DNA of 64,000 nt, from positions 1,054,001-1,118,000 of the forward strand of contig NZ_RCWZ01000003.1 of NCBI RefSeq assembly GCF_003675385.1. Reading direction: 5' to 3'. Under the pieces are notes generated by a model. The model made no database searches and was not told the origin of the DNA. It saw nothing but the letters and a program-made list of their open reading frames with translations. The stretch comes from Mucilaginibacter kameinonensis. GTDB taxonomy: Bacteria > Bacteroidota > Bacteroidia > Sphingobacteriales > Sphingobacteriaceae. Shown piece by piece: positions 50,701 through 59,318 of this stretch (position 1 is the first letter of the stretch; every line of letters begins with the position of its first letter). The position numbers and the translations under genes are program-made.

Positions 50701-50927
50701 ATGCCCGGTACACCATTTACCTGTACCTCAACCGGAGTGGCTACGGTTTGTTCAACGGTTAAAGCATCGGCACCGGTATAGGTACCACTAACCGAAACGG
50801 TTGGCGGGGTAATATCGGGGTACTGGCCTATCGGCAGGCTGGTAATTGACAGGATACCCACTATTAATATCACTAATGATATTACAATGGCGGTAACCGG
50901 TCGTTTTATAAAAGTATCTGCGATCAT
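47751..50927 (-). CDS. RND multidrug efflux pump permease (HAE1/AcrB-like)
   Basis: 1058 residues. The N-terminal helix (IADTFIKRPVTAIVISLVIL) and VEQTVATPVEVQVNGVPGM start the porter domain. TMH4 has the proton-relay aspartates in GFVLAIGIVVDDAIVVVEAV, and later ALSLTPALCTLLLKP and IGLITLIGLAAKNAILIVEF are classic AcrB signatures. It works with the adaptor and TolC genes upstream on the same strand. Drug substrates cannot be told. Confidence 0.96.
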   Translation of the reverse strand: MIADTFIKRPVTAIVISLVILIVGILSITSLPIGQYPDITPPTVSVSGTYTGADALTVEQTVATPVEVQVNGVPGMTYLQSNSSSNGQMSMTVNFDVGTDINIAALDVQNRVGIALPTLPQEVQRLGMVVRKRNPSILMLVAMFSPKGTHDVTFTDNYTNVFIKDAILRTKGVGDVVTRADDFSMRIWLNPDKLAALGMSAADVTTALQEQNAQVAAGTVGATPQLKGQTFEYSVIVKGRLEKPEEFGNVVIKTQPNNGGIVHLKDVARIDLGKFNYSGNSFVDGKRASYLLVYQAPNSNSLETADNVYATMNELKKSFPTDIDYVVPFEAVTVVKVSVSEVIDTLVIALALVILVVFLFLQSWRTTLIPVLAIPVSIIGTFIFFIPLNFTINTLTLFGFVLAIGIVVDDAIVVVEAVQHYMDEEGMTPKEATQHAMADISAPVIAIALILAAVFVPVGFVPGIVGRLYQQFAITIAISVLISAFVALSLTPALCTLLLKPHKIDENSGGLNKFFFKFNNWFTRVTGRYRNTVDKSIKNSKYIIILLVCIIIGAILLFRSKPSGFIPLEDDGRVYITFDLPEASSTGRTVDVLGRMMKTLDSVPEIAHYAALGGLNAISFASKSNSATIFVQLKPWDERKEKSQQITALVARLNQKLSKYKEANVVVIQPPAIPGLGSTGGFSFILEEKQAGGDIKVFEKTLRTFLGAINQRKEIARAFSFFTASTPAYQLTIDREKSKKLGVAISDVNNALQTYLGSTYINDFTIYGRNFRVVAQADTSYRTNVQNIGQYFVRNTAGAMVPLSTLTSYKVIENSPLISHYNLFRSAEINGSTKPGYSSGDAITALKETAAQVLPQGYGYEFSGLSREELLSGSKTVYIFALSIGFVFLFLAALYESWSVPFSVLLSVPLGAFGAILFLTFWPDLTNNVYAQIGLITLIGLAAKNAILIVEFAKERVDAGMELEKATLEAVRLRLRPIIMTSMAFILGVVPLMIASGAGAEARKTIGWTVFGGMLTATSLAIFIVPVLFYLITKMAYGKEKLAELEKNYDPKKHGPEA

Positions 50928-50998
50928 TCTTTCTTTATATTAAGTTTCCAGGGTAGATGTGCCCTTGTTCAGCTTAAGTTTATTCCTTCGGTATAAAA

Positions 50999-52174
50999 TT
51001 ATTTTTTAGGAGCCGCTCCGGCCGGTGCTGCTGATCCGGCAGTTACCCTGCCCCCATCGCGCAAACGCTGGAAACCATCGGTAATTACCTTATCACCTTG
51101 TTTAATACCATCCAATACCACAACATCGCTATTAATACGCGGCCCTAATTTCACCTTCACTTGTTTCGCAATAGTATCGCGCCTGTCCTTAACTGTTTTA
51201 TCGGCCGCGGTATCTTTAACAACGGTATCCCTCGTCGAGAAAACAAAGAACTCGCCCATCTGCTCGGTTACTGCCTTAAACGGAATTTGTACCCTATTGC
51301 CCGACTGACTGTTCAGCACCTGCAAAACACAGCTCATACCATCCTTCAGCACATCATCCTCATTCGGGAACTGGATCCTTACCTTAATACTACCGGTTTG
51401 ATTATTCACCCCCCTGTCAATCGCCAGCACCTTACCCGCTTTTGCGTATTTACTTCCATCGGGCAGTACCAATTTAAATGTACTGTCGGTGCTTGATTTT
51501 TGCAGATTATAAAAGCGATTGATGTCCTGCTCATTGATCACAACATCCACACCGATAGGATGCTCTGCAGATATGGTGTTCAATAAAGTAGTGCCTGTAG
51601 ATACCTGCGTACCCAGCCTTACCTGCGAAATACCAATGCGACCTGTGAAAGGTGCCGTAATGGTAGCGTACGACAAATCGGTACGGGACGACTCAAGCGC
51701 GGCTTTGGCTACAGCAACCTGGGCTTTACTGGTTTCATAAGTGGCCTGTGCCTGATCAACCGTTTGACGGGCAATCGCGTCGCTCTTGAGGAGCATGTTA
51801 TACCTGTCTATATCTTTTTGCGCTTTAACCAGGTTAGCTTCGGCGCTTAATACGTTGGCCTTAGCCTGATCATAAGCCGCCTGGTATTTGCGTTTGTCTA
51901 TTTCATACAATACTTTGCCTTTTTGCACAATGTCACCCTCTTTAAAAAAGATGCCGGTTACAAAACCAGGAACCTGGCTGCGTAGTTCAACTGTGTTTAC
52001 CGAAACCACAATACCCTGATATTTATCATAGTACACCGCTTCGGCTGTTTTAGCTTCGGCAAGGTATACCGGGGTTGGAGGCATGGCGGCCGGTCCGCCT
52101 TTTTGAGGTTTACCGCATGATGCCCATGTTAAAAGTGCTGCAGGGGCTAACCAATATATATATGTATGTTTCAT
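50999..52174 (-). CDS. RND efflux periplasmic adaptor (membrane fusion) lipoprotein
   Basis: 391 residues. The N-terminal lipobox is LLTWASCGKPQK. The biotinyl-lipoyl-like half-motifs are VELRSQVPGFVTGIFFKEGD and TAPFTGRIGISQVRLGTQVS, flanking an alpha-hairpin of about 70 residues (KYQAAYDQAKANVLSAEANL). A Pro/Ala tail ends APAGAAPKK. It bridges the inner-membrane pump (71 bases downstream) and the TolC-like channel (upstream). Confidence 0.94.
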   Translation of the reverse strand: MKHTYIYWLAPAALLTWASCGKPQKGGPAAMPPTPVYLAEAKTAEAVYYDKYQGIVVSVNTVELRSQVPGFVTGIFFKEGDIVQKGKVLYEIDKRKYQAAYDQAKANVLSAEANLVKAQKDIDRYNMLLKSDAIARQTVDQAQATYETSKAQVAVAKAALESSRTDLSYATITAPFTGRIGISQVRLGTQVSTGTTLLNTISAEHPIGVDVVINEQDINRFYNLQKSSTDSTFKLVLPDGSKYAKAGKVLAIDRGVNNQTGSIKVRIQFPNEDDVLKDGMSCVLQVLNSQSGNRVQIPFKAVTEQMGEFFVFSTRDTVVKDTAADKTVKDRRDTIAKQVKVKLGPRINSDVVVLDGIKQGDKVITDGFQRLRDGGRVTAGSAAPAGAAPKK

Positions 52175-52229
52175 GTAGAATAGGTTGTTCGTTGAGTTGC
52201 TGTAGTTTTTTGTTTTTTATGACGATGAT

Positions 52230-53582
52230 TTACGGTTGCTGAACAGGCAATATCCCCAATGCCTTCTCCAGATCAATTTTGCTGCTGAGCAAATTAAACA
52301 GTGCATTATAATAGCTCAGTTCGGCGGTACGAAGGTCGGCCTGCGATACAATCACGTCCAGGTAAGTTTTCACCCCTTCACGGTACTGCAGACTTACTAC
52401 CTTATATACATCTTTTGCAAGGTTCACATTTTCGCGAATGAGCTGATAGCTGGTATAATTGCTTTTATATGCCGCTAATGCCTGGGTATACTCTGTAAAA
52501 ATGGAGTTTTTGGTATTGATCAAATCCAGATCGGTACGTTCAACCTGCAACTTAGCCTTGGCCAGGTTTTGCAGGCGTTTAGTTCCCTGGAAAATTGGCA
52601 CGGCTAAGGTCAAACCAACATAGCCTGTAGGGAACGAATTGTTATACAGATCACTAAAATCATGACTGAAATATGCATGCTGATAGCTGCCTACTGCCGA
52701 CAATGAAGGCAAAAAGCCAAAGCGATAATAGTTTACATTAAGGTTATTGAGCGCCTTGCTTGTTTCAAGCAAACGGTATTCGATGCGGTTATTGATGTTA
52801 AGCTGTTGCAGGGTATCAATACTTGCTTCCTGCTCATACCGCGTAGAGTCATAAGAAAGGTTTAGCTGTGCAGCCGCCCCCACGCCCATGATCTGCTTTA
52901 GCAAAGCCGTTTTGCTTTTAATAGCTTCCTCGGTTTGTTTGCGGGTAGCTAACGAATTATTTAATGAGATGGTAGCCTGCTTGTAATCTGTAGGATCGGA
53001 TACACCGGCTGTATACCTGCTTTTGGCATCCTTTAAACTTCTTTGCAGCCTGATGATATCCTCGTTGGTAATGTCAAGCTGTTTTTCAGAAAGTAAAACA
53101 TCAAAGAAGGCTTTACTTACGTCGCTCACTACATCAATCTGGCTGCTCAACGTGTTTTGTTTATAATACTCGCGCGAATATTTTTTTGCCCTTGACGCCA
53201 GGAACACATCGTTATTATACAAAACCTGTGAGGCCGTAACCCCTAAAGTTGAAAGGTTACGGATGCTGCCCGCATTACTTGGGATATTTGCGCCGGATGC
53301 ACCAGCCTGTGGACTACCTTTATAATAGTAGTTATAAAGCCCAGATCCGTTTACCTGCGGCAACCAGGCCGAAAGTCCAATTTTGATATCGCGTTCATTA
53401 ATTTGCTCATCAATGGAGGCCTGCCTTACGGTTGGCTGGTTACGTAAAGCAAAGTCAATAGCCTGTTTCAGCGTAACCGGACCACTTATGCTGTCGGCGG
53501 CTGTTTGGGCATAACTATTGCTATGTAAATTAAATGTTAAATTAAGTACAAGAATTGCAAGGAAGTACTTGTTTTTTTTCAT
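52230..53582 (-). CDS. TolC-family outer-membrane efflux channel
   Basis: 450 residues from ATG 53582 (the longer frame from 53612 lacks a good signal). The signal peptide ends at SYAQ. The repeated TolC half-domains appear as VTLKQAIDFALRNQPTVRQA and LAVPIFQGTKRLQNLAKAKL, with coiled-coil helices such as LQYREGVKTYLDVIVSQADL. It completes a tripartite RND exporter; it is first in the unit, with the adaptor and pump downstream. Confidence 0.94.
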   Translation of the reverse strand: MKKNKYFLAILVLNLTFNLHSNSYAQTAADSISGPVTLKQAIDFALRNQPTVRQASIDEQINERDIKIGLSAWLPQVNGSGLYNYYYKGSPQAGASGANIPSNAGSIRNLSTLGVTASQVLYNNDVFLASRAKKYSREYYKQNTLSSQIDVVSDVSKAFFDVLLSEKQLDITNEDIIRLQRSLKDAKSRYTAGVSDPTDYKQATISLNNSLATRKQTEEAIKSKTALLKQIMGVGAAAQLNLSYDSTRYEQEASIDTLQQLNINNRIEYRLLETSKALNNLNVNYYRFGFLPSLSAVGSYQHAYFSHDFSDLYNNSFPTGYVGLTLAVPIFQGTKRLQNLAKAKLQVERTDLDLINTKNSIFTEYTQALAAYKSNYTSYQLIRENVNLAKDVYKVVSLQYREGVKTYLDVIVSQADLRTAELSYYNALFNLLSSKIDLEKALGILPVQQP

Positions 53583-53955
53583 ACGGTAGCTATAGATAAC
53601 AGTGTATATCAAGCAAAAATCATAAAGAAAAGTTTTATAATTTGTACAGGATTTATACGAAGGAATGCGAATATGTAATTAATATTACTAAATTAAAATC
53701 AGGAACAAGAATTTTACCTAAAATTTTACAAAAACTCGGGATAGTGTAAGCTTTTTGGGCTTTTTACAAAAAAATGAAAATAATAGGCCTGATATAAATA
53801 AAAAAATTAATTAATTTGCCTTGTAAGAATTTGTGTGCTTCTTAAGTAGTATTGATACGTTAATAGGCATTATTTTAAAAAAATTTACACACACCGTATA
53901 AGTTATATGCTTATTCATGGTATTTTTACACAAAATTTAAGCAGAGTTAATATAC
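53583..53955. other. 373-base AT-rich divergent region (tolC / serine palmitoyltransferase)
   Basis: No gene was found. It is very AT-rich with A/T runs and must hold promoters for both the efflux unit (minus) and the ceramide unit (plus). I cannot assign boxes with certainty; no exact TAnnTTTG was seen at short distance from the spt start. Confidence 0.4.
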
Positions 53956-55164
53956 ATGGTTAAAAAACTACATGGGAAGATCGCTCAGTTTCAAGTGGCC
54001 AACATGCTACGTGAACGAGGGTTATATCCTTATTTCAGGCCTATTGAGTCTGCACAAGACACTGAGGTAATTATTGACAACAAGCGGGTATTAATGTTTG
54101 GTTCTAACTCATACTTAGGCCTTACTAATCATCCAAAAATCAAAGAAGCTTCAAAAAAAGCAATTGACAAATATGGTACAGGTTGTGCCGGTTCACGTTT
54201 TTTGAACGGTACACTTGATATTCACATTGAGCTTGAAAACAGGCTGGCTAACTATGTAGGTAAAGAAGCCACTGTTTTATTCAGCACAGGTTACCAGGTA
54301 AACCTTGGTGTACTTTCGTGCGTTACCGGTCGTAATGACTATATCATACTTGATGAGTATGACCACGCCTGCATCATTGACGGCAGCCGCCTGTCGTTTT
54401 CAAAAGTGATCAAGTATGCCCATAATGATATGGCCGATCTTGAGCGCAAATTAAGCATACTTCCTGAAGATGCCGTGAAGATTATTGCCGTTGACGGTAT
54501 TTTCAGCATGGAAGGCGATATCGTTAAATTGCCTAAAATTGTTGAGCTTGCTGATACTTACGGCGCCAACATCATGGTTGACGATGCGCACAGCCTCGGC
54601 GTGATTGGTGATAAAGGTGCAGGTACTGCCTCACACTTTAACTTAACCAATGAAGTTGACCTGATCATGGGTACTTTCAGTAAATCATTAGCCTCATTAG
54701 GTGGTTTCATTGCCAGCGACCAGGATACTATTGATTATATAAAACACCGTGCACGTTCATTGATGTTTAGCGCAAGTATGCCTCCAGGCTCTGTAGCCAG
54801 TGTAATTGCAGCGTTAGATATCATTGAATCGGAACCAGAGCGTATTGAAAAATTATGGGATAATACCAATTATGCCATGAAGCTTTTATTGGAAGAAGGT
54901 TTTGACCTTGGCCCAACCGAAAGTCCTATTTTGCCGATCTACGTTCGTGATAACGAAAAAACTTTCGCGGTTACCAAACACCTGCAAGCTTCTGGTGTAT
55001 TTGTTAACCCGGTTGTATCCCCTGCCGTTCCTTCCGATTCATCATTGCTTCGTTTCTCATTAATGGCTACCCATACCTTTGAGCAAATTGACGAAGCTGT
55101 TGAAAAACTGTCAAAAGCCTTTAAAGAAGTTGGTGTAAACGCTTCTGTTAAAGAAAAAATATAA
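53956..55164 (+). CDS. spt: serine palmitoyltransferase (alpha-oxoamine synthase family)
   Basis: 402 residues. Condenses serine with an acyl-CoA (or acyl-ACP) to 3-ketosphinganine, the first step to sphingolipids. AOS-family marks are DEYDHACIIDG (His137 stacking on PLP), MVDDAHSLGVIGDKGAG (Asp210, His212) and GTFSKSLASLGG (PLP-Lys243). KBL and BioF are close relatives, but the GNAT and reductase neighbours that match known bacterial ceramide genes favour SPT. It starts the plus-strand lipid unit. Confidence 0.9.
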   Translation: MVKKLHGKIAQFQVANMLRERGLYPYFRPIESAQDTEVIIDNKRVLMFGSNSYLGLTNHPKIKEASKKAIDKYGTGCAGSRFLNGTLDIHIELENRLANYVGKEATVLFSTGYQVNLGVLSCVTGRNDYIILDEYDHACIIDGSRLSFSKVIKYAHNDMADLERKLSILPEDAVKIIAVDGIFSMEGDIVKLPKIVELADTYGANIMVDDAHSLGVIGDKGAGTASHFNLTNEVDLIMGTFSKSLASLGGFIASDQDTIDYIKHRARSLMFSASMPPGSVASVIAALDIIESEPERIEKLWDNTNYAMKLLLEEGFDLGPTESPILPIYVRDNEKTFAVTKHLQASGVFVNPVVSPAVPSDSSLLRFSLMATHTFEQIDEAVEKLSKAFKEVGVNASVKEKI

Positions 55165-55178
55165 TGAAGAACTCTAAT

Positions 55179-55221
55179 TGTGCATTTAGCTACTTTTATT
55201 TTAAGGTAAGCTAAATGCACA
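55179..55221 (+). terminator. hairpin between spt and the ceramide synthase candidate
   Basis: TGTGCATTTAGCT / AGCTAAATGCACA is a 13-bp perfect stem with a 17-base loop, then TTATTATTTT. It could act as a terminator or attenuator that sets more spt than downstream message. Confidence 0.6.
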
Positions 55222-55271
55222 TTATTATTTTAAGGCATACCTATTTGCTTTAATTCAATCATTTACCACAC

Positions 55272-56390
55272 ATGATTACAATTGTAACGGTTAAATCAAA
55301 AAAAGAACTGGCTTCATTTATTGATTTTCCGCACGACCTGTACAAGGACGATCCTTATTACGTTCCCGAATTATTTATTGCCCAAAGAGATCTTTTAACC
55401 AAGCATCCCTTTCATAAACACAACACCGTACAGCCATTTTTAGCTTATGACGGCAATAAAATAGTTGGCCGTATAGCTGCCATCCTTAACAACGGCCATA
55501 ATGAATACAGCCATGTTAACGATGGCTTTTTTGGTTTTTTTGATTGCATCAATGATACCAAAATATCCAATGTGCTTTTTGAAACCGTTACCAAATGGCT
55601 CAAAGAAAAAGGTGTTACCGGCAAATTATTAGGCCCTACCAACTTTTCAACCAATGAACCTTGCGGTTTGTTAATTGAAGGCTTTGACAGTTCACCATTC
55701 TTGATGAACACCTATAATTTTGCCTATTATGCCAATCTGGTCGAAAATTTTGGTTTTGCCAAAGATGTTGACCTGATTGCATGGCACTGGGATGGACAGG
55801 CTTATGACGATAAATCGGTGCGTTTATTGAACTCGCTTGAAGAGCGTTTGAAACGCAGCGACATTATCATCCGCAAAATCAACCTTAAAAACTTCAAAGA
55901 AGAAGCAGCTAAGCTTCGTGAAGTATACAACTCGGCCTGGGATAAAAACACCGGTTTTGTTCCCCTTACAGATGAAGAGTTTGACTACCTGGCTAAAGAT
56001 CTGAAGCTGATCCTTGATCCGGATTTTGCAATTGTAGCCGAGCAACATGGCAAAATAGTGGCATTTGGCCTGGCCTTGCCTAACTACAACGATATTTTCA
56101 AAACCATAAAACGTGGTCGCCTTTTGCCTACCGGTATCTTTAAATTATTATTTGGCAAAAAAGCTATTACCGGCATCCGTATTTATGCTTTGGGGGTAAT
56201 AGAAGATTACCGTAAAATGGGTATCGAGGCCTGTTTATACGGTACCATTATTCGCGAATATAAAGCCAAAGGCTATGCCCATGCCGAAGCTGGCTGGACA
56301 CTGGAACACAACGACATGGTGAACCGGGCTATTGAAGCCATTAAAGGCGATCCATATAAAAAATACAGGTTATATCAAAAAGCAATATGA
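55272..56390 (+). CDS. GNAT-like acyltransferase, bacterial ceramide synthase candidate (bCerS)
   Basis: 372 residues with a GNAT-like core, clearest in IRIYALGVIEDYRKMGIEAC and RLYQKAI at the C-terminus, and an N-terminal LASFIDFPHDLYKDDPYYVP. No membrane helices. In Caulobacter-type sphingolipid synthesis a GNAT-fold enzyme (bCerS) N-acylates the long-chain base, and related genes adjoin spt in Bacteroidota. The position between spt and the reductase fits this, so I infer amide-bond formation. It overlaps the next gene by 4 bases. Confidence 0.75.
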   Translation: MITIVTVKSKKELASFIDFPHDLYKDDPYYVPELFIAQRDLLTKHPFHKHNTVQPFLAYDGNKIVGRIAAILNNGHNEYSHVNDGFFGFFDCINDTKISNVLFETVTKWLKEKGVTGKLLGPTNFSTNEPCGLLIEGFDSSPFLMNTYNFAYYANLVENFGFAKDVDLIAWHWDGQAYDDKSVRLLNSLEERLKRSDIIIRKINLKNFKEEAAKLREVYNSAWDKNTGFVPLTDEEFDYLAKDLKLILDPDFAIVAEQHGKIVAFGLALPNYNDIFKTIKRGRLLPTGIFKLLFGKKAITGIRIYALGVIEDYRKMGIEACLYGTIIREYKAKGYAHAEAGWTLEHNDMVNRAIEAIKGDPYKKYRLYQKAI

Positions 56391-57373
56391 GGGAACGGGT
56401 GTTAATAACCGGTGCAAGCGGATTTGTTGGATATCATTTAATTGAAGAGGCTTTACAAAACAATCTTGAGGTTTTTATAGCCGTCAGAAAAAGTAGTAAA
56501 ATAAGTCACTTAAACGATTTAGATATTCAATATATTTACCCCGAATTTAACAATAGGGAAACATTAAGTAAACAACTTGCGGAAATAAAGCCCGATTATA
56601 TTATACACGCAGCCGGCGTAACCAGCGCCCGCTCCGAAGCCGAATATAACCGCATTAACGCTACGTACACTTATAACCTCGCATCGGCAGCTCATGAAGC
56701 CTGCCCCGATCTGAAAAAGTTTGTACTTATTGGCAGCCTGGCATCCGTTGGGCCGCTTAATTCACTAACCGGTACCATAACCGAAGCAACCACTCCGCAC
56801 CCCGTTACAGCTTACGGCCGGAGCAAGTTGCTTGCCGAAGAAAAACTGAAAACGGTAACCGGCCTAAACTATACCATACTTAGGCCCACCGCAGTTTACG
56901 GACCAAGGGATACGGGCATATTTATATTTTTTAAACAGGTAGTAAAAGGCATTGAGCCATACATTGGCAGTACCCCGCAAAAGCTAAGCTTTATATATGT
57001 TAAAGATTTGGCCAAGGCAAGTATCAAGGCTTTGTATGGTGGTAATAACAAGACATTTAACTTGAGCGATGGTAATTTTTACGACCGTTATGAGTTAGGC
57101 AACATTACCAAAGAGGTGCTGAAACTAAAAACAATAAAGTTTCATCTGCCTGTAAATTTTGTGAAAATAATAGCCGCAGTGGCCGAAAAAGTAAGTTCTT
57201 TGAGCAACAAGGCTGCGGTATTGAATATAGAAAAGCTTAATGAATTAACCGCCATTAACTGGAATTGTGATATTGAAGCAGCAAAATCCGACCTGGGTTT
57301 TTATCCTTCATACAATCTGCAAAACGGTGTGGCCGAAACGCTAAAATGGTATAAAGCCAACAAATGGCTTTAG
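56387..57373 (+). CDS. NAD(P)-dependent extended SDR, ceramide reductase candidate (CerR)
   Basis: 328 residues. Rossmann loop VLITGASGFVGYHL (TGxxGxxG), VLIGSLASVGPL (catalytic Ser region) and HPVTAYGRSKLLAEE (Tyr143-xxx-Lys147) mark an extended SDR. In bacterial ceramide pathways a CerR enzyme reduces the 3-keto group of the 3-keto-ceramide made by Spt and bCerS. The spt-GNAT-SDR order here supports that. Other sugar-type SDR roles cannot be ruled out from sequence. myo-inositol-phosphate synthase starts 32 bases on. Confidence 0.8.
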   Translation: MRERVLITGASGFVGYHLIEEALQNNLEVFIAVRKSSKISHLNDLDIQYIYPEFNNRETLSKQLAEIKPDYIIHAAGVTSARSEAEYNRINATYTYNLASAAHEACPDLKKFVLIGSLASVGPLNSLTGTITEATTPHPVTAYGRSKLLAEEKLKTVTGLNYTILRPTAVYGPRDTGIFIFFKQVVKGIEPYIGSTPQKLSFIYVKDLAKASIKALYGGNNKTFNLSDGNFYDRYELGNITKEVLKLKTIKFHLPVNFVKIIAAVAEKVSSLSNKAAVLNIEKLNELTAINWNCDIEAAKSDLGFYPSYNLQNGVAETLKWYKANKWL

Positions 57374-57405
57374 CCACTTAATTTTAATAAATAATAGTTA
57401 CATAA

Positions 57406-58728
57406 ATGAAAATCAACATTACACCTGCCAAAGGTAAGCTTGGTATCCTGATCCCAGGATTAGGCGCCGTGGCAACTACCCTGATTGCCGGCGTTGAAGC
57501 CGTTAAAAAAGGCATCTCGCAGCCAATTGGCTCCCTTACTCAAATGGGCCACATACGTTTAGGAAAAAGGACCGAAAACCGTAATCCTAAAATTAATGAG
57601 TTTGTTCCGCTCGCCAACTTAAACGATTTAGTATTTGGTGGCTGGGACGTTTATGAAGATAACGTATTTGAATCTGCATCAAACGCGCAGGTGCTTGAAC
57701 CAGGTCTGTTACAAGCAGTTAAAGCCGAATTGGAAGCTATAAAACCAATGAAAGCTGCCTTTGATAAAAACTATGCTAAGAACCTTGATGGTACCCACGT
57801 TAAAACCGGAACCAGGCTTGAGCTTGCTGAGCAGGTTATGGAAGATATCAAAAACTTTAAAGAGGCTAACGGCCTTGACAGGGTTGTTTTGGTATGGTGC
57901 GGTTCAACCGAGATCTACTACGAAGCATCGGCTGTACACCAGTCATTGGCTGCTTTTGAAGAAGGCTTGAAAAACGATGATAAGTTGATCGCTCCAAGCA
58001 TGATCTACGCTTACGCGGCGTTAAAATTAGGCGTTCCTTTCGCTAACGGCGCCCCTAACTTAACCGTTGACATCCCTGCACTGATTGAATTGGCTAAATT
58101 AACCAAAACTCCAATTGCAGGTAAAGACTTTAAAACTGGTCAAACTTTAATGAAAACTGTATTGGCTCCAGGCCTGGCAGCGCGTTCATTAGGTGTACAC
58201 GGCTGGTTCTCAACCAACATTTTGGGTAATCGCGATGGTTGGGTTCTTGACGATCCGGATAACTTCAAAACTAAAGAAGTTTCAAAACTGGGTGTGTTGG
58301 AAGATATCTTCAAACCTGAAGATAACCAGGAGCTTTACGGTAACATTTACCACAAGATCCGTATCAACTACTACCCTCCGCATGGCGATAACAAAGAAAG
58401 CTGGGACAACATCGACATTTTTGGCTGGTTAGGCTACAAAATGCAGATCAAGATCAACTTCCTTTGCCGCGATTCGATCCTTGCAGCCCCTATCGCGCTT
58501 GACCTTGCCATCTTCTGTGACCTTGCTAAACGTGCAGGCATGAGCGGTATCCAGGAGTGGTTATCATTCTACCTGAAATCGCCTCAAACTGCACCAGGTT
58601 TACATGCGGAAAACGATATCTTCAAACAATTGATCAAATTAGAGAATACACTTCGTTACCTGATGGGCGAAGATCTGATCACTCACCTTGGTTTGGATTA
58701 TTATGACGATATGTTCGCTGCTGAATAA
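57406..58728 (+). CDS. ino1: inositol-3-phosphate (myo-inositol-1-phosphate) synthase
   Basis: 440 residues. Converts glucose-6-phosphate to inositol phosphate with NAD. Motifs are LIPGLGAVATTLIAGVEAVK (nucleotide loop), LVWCGSTEIYYE, PFANGAPNLTVDIPAL, KDFKTGQTLMKTVLAPGLAA and GHNI-like DNIDIFGWLGYKMQIKINF. Length fits the compact bacterial type. It is on the same strand as the ceramide genes, giving inositol phosphate for lipid head groups. A strong terminator follows. Confidence 0.93.
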   Translation: MKINITPAKGKLGILIPGLGAVATTLIAGVEAVKKGISQPIGSLTQMGHIRLGKRTENRNPKINEFVPLANLNDLVFGGWDVYEDNVFESASNAQVLEPGLLQAVKAELEAIKPMKAAFDKNYAKNLDGTHVKTGTRLELAEQVMEDIKNFKEANGLDRVVLVWCGSTEIYYEASAVHQSLAAFEEGLKNDDKLIAPSMIYAYAALKLGVPFANGAPNLTVDIPALIELAKLTKTPIAGKDFKTGQTLMKTVLAPGLAARSLGVHGWFSTNILGNRDGWVLDDPDNFKTKEVSKLGVLEDIFKPEDNQELYGNIYHKIRINYYPPHGDNKESWDNIDIFGWLGYKMQIKINFLCRDSILAAPIALDLAIFCDLAKRAGMSGIQEWLSFYLKSPQTAPGLHAENDIFKQLIKLENTLRYLMGEDLITHLGLDYYDDMFAAE

Positions 58729-58751
58729 TCGTTAAATCACTAAATACCGTC

Positions 58752-58800
58752 AAAACAGCCGTAAGCAGTTGAATCTCTGCTTTGCGGCTGTTTTGTTTTT
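58752..58800 (+). terminator. intrinsic terminator after inositol-phosphate synthase
   Basis: AAAACAGCCGTAAGCAG / CTGCTTTGCGGCTGTTTT stem (a few mismatches) then GTTTTT. It separates the first lipid unit from the second. Confidence 0.82.
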
Positions 58801-59318
58801 ATGAAGTAAAATAATCATAGGCAGGTAACATTATTTTAAAATCATAGTCTTACCGATGACAGACAAAATGTTAAATAATGTTATTTGTATCGTTCTAAAA
58901 CGGATTTAAATTCTATAGAAAACATTTAATTATCAGAACATTACGCAATAAAAAGAGAGAAAATCCGATATTGCGAGAATACTAATCATATGTTAAAACC
59001 GTTGTTTGGATTTACTTATGGTTATCATAATATGATGGTAAAATAGCTGTAAACAATATTTGACTTTTTGACCACATTAGTCTGTTCTGATTTTTTTTAC
59101 CTTTGGCCTGTTAATTGTGAACTCCGTAACAACTACTGCCGGGCGTGTATGATTGAGGTAAGCAAGGTGAATTTCGGCGGTGGACTAATGAAAAACATAC
59201 AGGGGCGGGCATAATTAATCCGTCAAAAACATTTGAATAACTTATACATACCTCTTTATCTAATAATACAGTGTTAAGCCGAAAAAAGAAGTTTGTATTT
59301 GCACAATGCACTAAGTAC
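58801..59318. other. 518-base intergenic region upstream of the DUF5686 gene
   Basis: AT-rich with no gene. It contains one exact TAnnTTTG (TACCTTTG, 59098-59105), but this lies about 210 bases before the next start. It presumably carries the promoter and 5' leader of the second lipid unit. An in-frame GTG at 59271 would extend the next ORF but gives no better signal peptide. Confidence 0.4.

Noticed and set aside
59271..59318. Longer start (GTG 59271) for the DUF5686 protein
   Set aside because: It adds a Lys-rich stretch ahead of the signal peptide; ATG 59319 gives a normal one.
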